This document shows, in pieces, positions 5,386 through 9,017 of a stretch of 9,017 bases of DNA. Both the position numbers and the translations under genes were made by a program. The notes under the pieces were generated by a model. That model searched no databases, was not told the DNA's origin, and saw only the letters and a list, made by a program, of their open reading frames with translations. This DNA comes from an uncultured Desulfobacterium sp. (GTDB lineage: Bacteria > Desulfobacterota > Desulfobacteria > Desulfobacterales > Desulfobacteraceae): NCBI GenBank assembly GCA_937124525.1, contig CAKZLA010000198.1, positions 1-9,017 of the forward strand, given 5' to 3'. The number at the start of each line of letters is the position of its first letter. The stretch's first letter is position 1.

Positions 5386-6003
5386 ATGAAACGGAGTAAC
5401 GATTCTATAGCAACCATCATTACGGTGACAATTCCAATAGTATCTGCATTCGCAGCATTTCTTTCTTTATTGTTAAATGTACAGCAATCATATGCTCAAT
5501 TGCTTACTCTGTCTTATATTGCCGGAATCCTCGTTGCAACGGTTTTCAGAAACAACAAGCTGAATAGAATCAGATTTGATAGAAAATTTTTATATTTTGT
5601 AATATCCTTACTCGTTGCAGCGGCAATACCTTTGTTGCTGTATATTGTTTTTTTGAAACCTGACATAACAATAACTAAACCGTTAGATCATACTGAGGTG
5701 CTCGAAGGGAAAATTATAGTCTCTGGAACAGCTGATAACTTGCCAAACAATAATCATATATGGTTGATTACTTATCATAAAGGTTTCAAAAAATATTACC
5801 CGCAAAGAGAAGTATCAGTGAAGGATAATAAATGGTATGGAGAGGTTATTTTGCCGCACGGAAACACTGAGTATGAGGTTTGGGCTGTAATTACAAATCC
5901 AGATGAAAGTGAGTGGTATGCTGAGCAGAAAGGGTTTATCACGTGGAAGCATCCACCTATGTATTTTTATAAAGTCCGCCTGACACGTCCACCAGTTAAA
6001 TAA
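5386..6003 (+). CDS. Membrane-anchored protein with the shared cassette 7 beta domain
   Basis: At 205 residues it has three predicted transmembrane segments (about 9-30, 38-54 and 68-90). The basic loop RNNKLNRIRFDRK between the second and third places that loop in the cytoplasm and the C-terminal domain (92-190) in the periplasm. The domain repeats the motifs of the secreted neighbour: ITKPLDH (96-102), VSGTADNLPNNNHIWL (112-127), KYYPQRE (136-142) and NKWYGEV (148-154). Two further aromatic-rich stretches follow (EVWAVITNP, FITWKHPP). The ribosome binding site GGAGGA (5371-5376) is well spaced. A 141-base gap with a hairpin separates the two genes, with no clear attC, so they appear to share one cassette. 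No named family is recognised. Confidence 0.85.
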   Translation: MKRSNDSIATIITVTIPIVSAFAAFLSLLLNVQQSYAQLLTLSYIAGILVATVFRNNKLNRIRFDRKFLYFVISLLVAAAIPLLLYIVFLKPDITITKPLDHTEVLEGKIIVSGTADNLPNNNHIWLITYHKGFKKYYPQREVSVKDNKWYGEVILPHGNTEYEVWAVITNPDESEWYAEQKGFITWKHPPMYFYKVRLTRPPVK

Positions 6004-6004
6004 T

Positions 6005-6135
6005 GGCTAACCAAACGCTGCAGCTGACCGGGGGGAGCTATCGGCTTTTTGAAAGAGCTTCGTTTTTTAAAAAATTTGGCTTTTAGAACGTGCTCGGCTA
6101 TATGCCCCCCCGGCCAGCTGAGCTCCCCGTTACAT
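6005..6135 (+). other. attC site of cassette 7
   Basis: R'' GGCTAAC (6005-6011) and R' GTTACAT (6129-6135). GCTGACCGGGGGG pairs with CCCCCCGGCCAGC. Length is 131 bp, and the site is near-identical to the attC at 3551-3680. Confidence 0.85.
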
Positions 6136-6163
6136 TGCAGTTAAACTTTTAAAGCTCTATAGT
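6135..6163 (+). promoter_or_regulatory. Possible promoter of the DUF2971 cassette
   Basis: TTGCAG (6135-6140) and TATAGT (6158-6163) are exactly 17 bases apart. The -10 matches at 5 of 6 positions, while the -35 keeps only TTG. The -35 begins on the last base of the attC R' box. Transcription would start about 20 bases before the ATG. Confidence 0.35.
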
Positions 6164-6191
6164 CAGGCTAACCTAAAAATATGGATCGCTG

Positions 6192-7121
6192 ATGAAAATA
6201 TATAAGTATTTAAGCCCGAATACGTTTGATTTGGTTTTTGCAGAATCTGGAAAAACCAAATTCAAGTGTTCCTACCCAAAGGATTACAATGATCCTTATG
6301 AATTATTTCTGGCCATTAATCCAAATGATATGGAACCTGAATTATTAGCAACTTACAATGATATAATTGGCGAAATTCCACAATATCCAACGAGTTGTTT
6401 TTCAAACTCGCCTGATATCATTCCTATGTGGGCTCACTATGCAGTTAATTCAACTGGGTTTGTGGTTGAGATTGATGAAGAATCATTAAAAAATGAAAAA
6501 CCAGAAATCTCCATAGATAATGTCGATTACAAAAATGGTGGATCAGGTATTGATGTCGATTTATTACGAAGAGCATGTTTTATAGGAAAGCCCCGCTATG
6601 CATATATGTTAGGTCGTCAAGCTCTTGGTACTGCATACTTCACAAAAAATGATTGCTGGAGCTATGAGTCAGAACGAAGGATTATATTAAGCGAAGATGA
6701 TATTGAAAGAAAGGGAGAGATAATGACTGTCCCCATCTCCGTTAATTGCATTTCATCCATTATAATTGGACCAGCATCCAATAAAATTTTAGCAAAAAAG
6801 TGTTTTGAACTTTGTCAAAATATTGACTGTAATTGCTTTGAAATGAAAATTGGCAGAAGTTCTCTTATTCCGTATTTTTTGGATTCCTCAAATGATACAT
6901 TTTTATTTAATGGGGAATCCATTTCTGATGCCGATTGCTATTGCGAAGATTGTGGTGAACCAATTGACAGAGATGACATCTTAAAATGCGCTTGGTGCTC
7001 TCTAACAGATGATTTAAAAGAAGATGCCGCATCTAAAAATCCTATGAGAGCTCTGTCGAGGTATGGGCTTTTAGAAGGATATGTAAAAACTATGGACAGC
7101 GTGGGTACTGAAAAAAAGTAA
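6192..7121 (+). CDS. DUF2971 family protein with C-terminal zinc ribbon
   Basis: This 309-residue protein matches the conserved layout of DUF2971, whose biochemical role is not established. YKYLSPNTFDLVF is at the start, then the acidic YNDPYE (32-37), CFSNSPDIIPMWAHYA (69-84), GFVVEID (89-95) and WSYESERRIIL (156-166). The strand pair SSIIIGP (188-194) follows. After the DUF2971 region, residues 249-269 contain Cys251-x2-Cys254 and Cys266-x2-Cys269 with an additional Cys249, the pattern of a zinc ribbon, followed by an acidic helical tail. The ribbon suggests nucleic-acid or protein binding, which is inference. Only a weak ribosome binding site (GGAT) precedes the ATG. DUF2971 genes are often found on mobile elements, so a cassette location is not surprising. 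Confidence 0.85.
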   Translation: MKIYKYLSPNTFDLVFAESGKTKFKCSYPKDYNDPYELFLAINPNDMEPELLATYNDIIGEIPQYPTSCFSNSPDIIPMWAHYAVNSTGFVVEIDEESLKNEKPEISIDNVDYKNGGSGIDVDLLRRACFIGKPRYAYMLGRQALGTAYFTKNDCWSYESERRIILSEDDIERKGEIMTVPISVNCISSIIIGPASNKILAKKCFELCQNIDCNCFEMKIGRSSLIPYFLDSSNDTFLFNGESISDADCYCEDCGEPIDRDDILKCAWCSLTDDLKEDAASKNPMRALSRYGLLEGYVKTMDSVGTEKK

Positions 7122-7161
7122 CTTGTCATTTATAGAAAGCGTTGATTGCTATATTTTTAAA

Positions 7162-7248
7162 ATGTAACCAATCACTGGACGGGACCGCGAGTAGCTCAGC
7201 CGCCTTTTTCAAGTGCTGTGGCGCGGCCCGTCAGTTCTACCGTTCGGC
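7162..7248 (+). other. attC site of cassette 8
   Basis: R'' ATGTAAC (7162-7168) and R' GTTCGGC (7242-7248). The arm ACTG-GACGGG-A-CCGCG pairs with CGCGGCCCGTCAGT with one or two extra bases on the left side. Length is 87 bp. Confidence 0.85.
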
Positions 7249-7276
7249 GACTATATAATTGAAAGGAGGGTACAGA

Positions 7277-8050
7277 ATGGATTATAAATCTTTTTCTGAA
7301 GAAATTACCGAGATGATTAGACCGCAATCTTATCCTCTTGGGATGAAATTGTTAAAAGAAGAAAATACTCTTCCGGAAAAAGCCGTAAGCCCGGCTAAGT
7401 ATGGGATTAAAATTTCACTTTGCCAATGGACAACAATGGCAAGACGCTGGGGACGAATTCTCGGCGCAGTTGCTGACGATATCAACTGCACGCCGTGCCT
7501 TGCGGCTTTGGGTTTGAAACGAATGGAAAACAGCAAACCCCTTTCCGAATATTTCTTGGACATGGGCTATCTCGACAATATTGAACTGGCAGAGAAGGCA
7601 ACAAAAAAGATAGAACCGATACCATACGGGGAAATTAGGGGAATAGCTGTTTTTCCGCTTGAGATGGCACCTGTCGCCCCCGATATAGTTCTGATATACG
7701 GAACACCCGCACAGATGGCTCGCCTTGCTTCCGGCTACCTGTATCACTATGGTGAGCTTATCGAATCCAGAACCACAGGATTCGGCATTTCATGCCTTTC
7801 AGCCGTAAAGCCATATTTCACTGACAAACCCGCATTTGTTCATCCCGGAAGAGGGGAGCGTATTCTGGCAGGCACAGACGAATCTGAAATGTTTATGACT
7901 TTCCCCGCAGGATATTGTGAATCGCTTTTAGACGGCTTAAATAAAACTCATGAGAAAGGAACAAGGTATCCTGTACAAAGTTATATGATTTACCAGCCAC
8001 CGACCCTTAAGCCAATGAAAAGTCTTGAGGAAAAATTGTCTGACTCATAA
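7277..8050 (+). CDS. DUF169 family protein
   Basis: This 257-residue protein matches DUF169 (COG2043), found mainly in methanogens, sulfate reducers and other anaerobes; its reaction is not established. Visible family features are PLGMKLLKE near the start (20-28), ISLCQWTTMARRWG (46-59), CTPCLAALG (71-79), VFPLEMAPVAPDIVLIYGTP (125-144) with AQMARL after it, and ISCLSAVKPY (171-180). GRGERILAG (191-199) then leads to a final GYCESLLDGL (212-221). Cys49, Cys71, Cys74, Cys173 and Cys214 are the cysteines available for metal or thiol chemistry. A strong ribosome binding site (AAGGAGGG, 7263-7270) fixes ATG 7277 rather than the TTG at 7259. A TATAAT at 7254-7259 directly follows the attC, but it has no good -35. 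Confidence 0.87.
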   Translation: MDYKSFSEEITEMIRPQSYPLGMKLLKEENTLPEKAVSPAKYGIKISLCQWTTMARRWGRILGAVADDINCTPCLAALGLKRMENSKPLSEYFLDMGYLDNIELAEKATKKIEPIPYGEIRGIAVFPLEMAPVAPDIVLIYGTPAQMARLASGYLYHYGELIESRTTGFGISCLSAVKPYFTDKPAFVHPGRGERILAGTDESEMFMTFPAGYCESLLDGLNKTHEKGTRYPVQSYMIYQPPTLKPMKSLEEKLSDS

Positions 8051-8078
8051 ACAGCCATATTGGCTTAATGACGGCGGC

Positions 8079-8157
8079 ACCGAACCAAACGCTCCAGCGG
8101 ATTCGGTTTTACTTCGCTCCGCTCCGCAAAACCGAACCGCTGAGCTTGTCGTTATGC
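8079..8157 (+). other. attC site of cassette 9
   Basis: R'' ACCGAAC (8079-8085) and R' GTTATGC (8151-8157), with the arm GCGG-ATT-CGGTTTT pairing with AAAACCGAACCGC. The outer arm ACGCTC pairs loosely with GAGCTTGT. Length is 79 bp. Confidence 0.85.
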
Positions 8158-8174
8158 CCCAAATACAAACGGAA

Positions 8175-8203
8175 TTGACAACTATAACGAATGCCATTAT
8201 AAT
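8175..8203 (+). promoter_or_regulatory. Consensus sigma70 promoter of higBA in cassette 10
   Basis: TTGACA (8175-8180) and TATAAT (8198-8203) are both perfect and separated by 17 bases, so this should be a strong constitutive-type promoter unless repressed by HigA. The expected transcription start falls at about 8209-8211, on or just before the higB ATG. Confidence 0.85.
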
Positions 8204-8210
8204 ATGACCC

Positions 8211-8504
8211 ATGATACGGTCTTTTAAAAATAAAGGTACAGAGGATATTTTTGACGGAATCAGTTCTAAAGCTGCAAGGAAAATATGTCCACAATCCATT
8301 TGGCCGGTTGCAGTTCGAAAGTTAGATCAAATTAATCGAGTACAAGATGTAACCGAACTTCAAATTCCGCCAGGAAACCGTCTCGAACAATTAAAAGGCG
8401 ATCGTGAAAATCAATTTAGCATCCGAATAAACCAACAATATCGTGTTTGTTTTATTTGGGAGGAAGGGCATGCTTATGAAGTCGAAATTACAGACTACCA
8501 TTAA
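8211..8504 (+). CDS. higB: HigB toxin (RelE-like mRNA interferase)
   Basis: This 97-residue HigB of the same family as cassette 5 opens with MIRSFKNKGTEDIF and has LEQLKGDRENQFSIRINQQY (58-77) with RVCFIWEEG after it. It ends in VEITDYH. Compared with the cassette 5 toxin, a 5-residue longer middle region (ICPQSIWPVAVRKL) is seen. The ATG lies 7 bases after a perfect TATAAT, with no room for a ribosome binding site, so translation is probably leaderless. Its 3' end overlaps higA by 35 bases in another frame, much more than the 1-base overlap in cassette 5. The gene looks intact. Confidence 0.93.
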   Translation: MIRSFKNKGTEDIFDGISSKAARKICPQSIWPVAVRKLDQINRVQDVTELQIPPGNRLEQLKGDRENQFSIRINQQYRVCFIWEEGHAYEVEITDYH

Positions 8505-8835
8505 TAAAAGATCAAGGAGACTTCCAACAAATCGTCCGCCAACACATCCCGGAGAAATGCTTTTGGAAGAATTTGTAAAACCCCTCAATATTACCCAGAC
8601 CGAACTCGCACAAAAACTTGGGGTTTCCTATCCTCGTTTGAATAAAATTATTAAGGGGCGTAGGTCAGTGACTCCTGATACAGCACTTAGGTTGTCTCGT
8701 GTATTAGGGATGTCTGCGGACTTCTGGCTTGGACTACAGCAAGACTGGGATCTATGGCATGCGATGAATAGTCCGAAAGCTATTGAAATCCAAATGCTCC
8801 AACCCCTTTCAAGGCAAATAGAAAAATTGGCATAA
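8470..8835 (+). CDS. higA: HigA antitoxin (VapI-type HTH)
   Basis: This 121-residue antitoxin has an extended basic N-terminus (3-21) before the family signature RPPTHPGEMLLEEFVKPL (22-39). The helix-turn-helix follows (ITQTELAQKLGVSYPRLNKI, 41-60), then SVTPDTALRLSRVLG and FWLGLQQDWDLWHAM. GGAGG (8459-8463) is 6 bases before ATG 8470, so this start is chosen over ATG 8476 and the distal 8443. The stop codon TAA (8833-8835) coincides with an attC R'' box (GGCATAA) and its last base lies at the edge of a group II intron, so the reading frame survived the insertion. Confidence 0.92.
   Translation: MLMKSKLQTTINKRSRRLPTNRPPTHPGEMLLEEFVKPLNITQTELAQKLGVSYPRLNKIIKGRRSVTPDTALRLSRVLGMSADFWLGLQQDWDLWHAMNSPKAIEIQMLQPLSRQIEKLA
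8829..8835 (+). other. Interrupted attC: R'' box of cassette 10
   Basis: GGCATAA over the higA stop is the expected R'' sequence (complement of GTTATGCC, the R' box seen at 8151). The remainder of the site is replaced in this window by intron sequence and should continue beyond the right end. Confidence 0.65.
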
Positions 8836-9017
8836 TCGGGTAAAGGCGGGTTTTTCTCCCGCCCTCCCCACAACACACCCCGCATGCGGGTCCGCACAGG
8901 GCGTTTCACCAAGTGCACCGGGCCGTAGCCGGGTAATGATTTGAGAATGGTTCTTCCAGAAAGTGCCTGTGCGCTACTCCCCCATTCGGGTTCTCTGTAC
9001 ACACAAAACTCATGGAT
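8835..9017 (-). mobile_element. 3' end of a group IIC-attC intron (partial)
   Basis: Read on the minus strand, this stretch ends like bacterial group IIC introns: GTGCGGACCCGCATGCGGGG, then a G-rich linker, then a GGCGGG/CCCGCC hairpin (8845-8863) and a terminal TTTACCCGAT. The first block (8876-8903) folds like domain V, with CGCCCT pairing to GGGGTG, a CGC triad at its base and a two-base bulge; the hairpin would be domain VI. The 3' exon begins TATGCC, the remainder of an attC core. Orientation opposite to the cassettes agrees with what is known for IIC-attC introns. The reverse transcriptase/maturase gene and domains I-IV must lie beyond 9017; no maturase domain is visible in the 110 bases before domain V. 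The exact end is uncertain by a base. Confidence 0.75.

Noticed and set aside
6192..7121. DUF2971 gene as part of an anti-phage operon
   Set aside because: It is a single-gene cassette with no associated nuclease, ATPase or other effector. The sequence alone does not support a defence role.
8845..8863. GGCGGG-TTTTTCT-CCCGCC hairpin as a terminator for higBA
   Set aside because: On the + strand the T run is in the loop, not after the stem. The hairpin fits intron domain VI on the minus strand better.
8628..9002. 124-codon open frame on the minus strand
   Set aside because: It starts in the intron's 3' region and continues as an antisense shadow of higA. Open frames of this kind are common across group II intron 3' ends.
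1..9017. CRISPR array, prophage, tRNA or rRNA genes
   Set aside because: No regularly spaced direct repeats, phage structural genes or tRNA-like folds were seen. The repeated palindromes are explained by attC sites.

Overview
The whole window reads as a stretch of an integron gene-cassette array. Ten attC recombination sites can be recognised by their paired ends (an R'' box ending in AAC, an R' box starting with GTT, with complementary arms between them). An eleventh R'' box is interrupted. All sites have the same orientation and every gene lies on the + strand between them. No integrase gene (intI), attI site or housekeeping gene is visible, so this is the interior of a long, probably chromosomal (sedentary) array. 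The host looks Gram-negative, because it has a signal peptide, a periplasmic-type domain and an attC array. A DUF169 protein and the mix of cassettes lean toward an anaerobic environmental bacterium such as a Desulfobacterota-like lineage, but that placement is a weak inference.

Layout, with boundaries at the G of each R' box: cassette 0, only its attC (1-75); cassette 1, hicA-hicB toxin-antitoxin (75-840); cassette 2, a CNNM/CorC-like membrane protein with CBS domains (840-2120); cassette 3, a short hypothetical ORF followed by decayed coding fragments (2120-2879); cassette 4, a HigB2/RelE-type toxin with an XRE antitoxin (2879-3674); cassette 5, higB-higA (3674-4463); cassette 6, a gene-less cassette of about 115 bp that is almost entirely attC (4463-4578); cassette 7, two genes that share an apparently undescribed periplasmic beta-type domain, one secreted and one membrane-anchored (4578-6129); cassette 8, a DUF2971 protein with a C-terminal zinc ribbon (6129-7242); cassette 9, a DUF169 protein (7242-8151); cassette 10, a second higB-higA (8151 to the interrupted attC).

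The right end (about 8835-9017) is the 3' end, on the minus strand, of a group II intron of the IIC-attC type. It is inserted in the R'' box of the last attC, exactly over the higA stop codon. Its reverse transcriptase and the rest of that attC should lie to the right of the window.

Four of the ten gene-sized cassettes are type II toxin-antitoxin pairs. This fits the known role of such pairs in stabilising large silent arrays and supplying internal promoters. In all four, a sigma70-like -10 box ends only 6 or 7 bases before the toxin ATG, while the antitoxin has an overlapping start; three of the four antitoxins also have a clear ribosome binding site. This suggests leaderless toxin translation. 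The two-gene cassette 7, the gene-less cassette 6 with its long hairpin, and the intron insertion are the other points most worth a second look.
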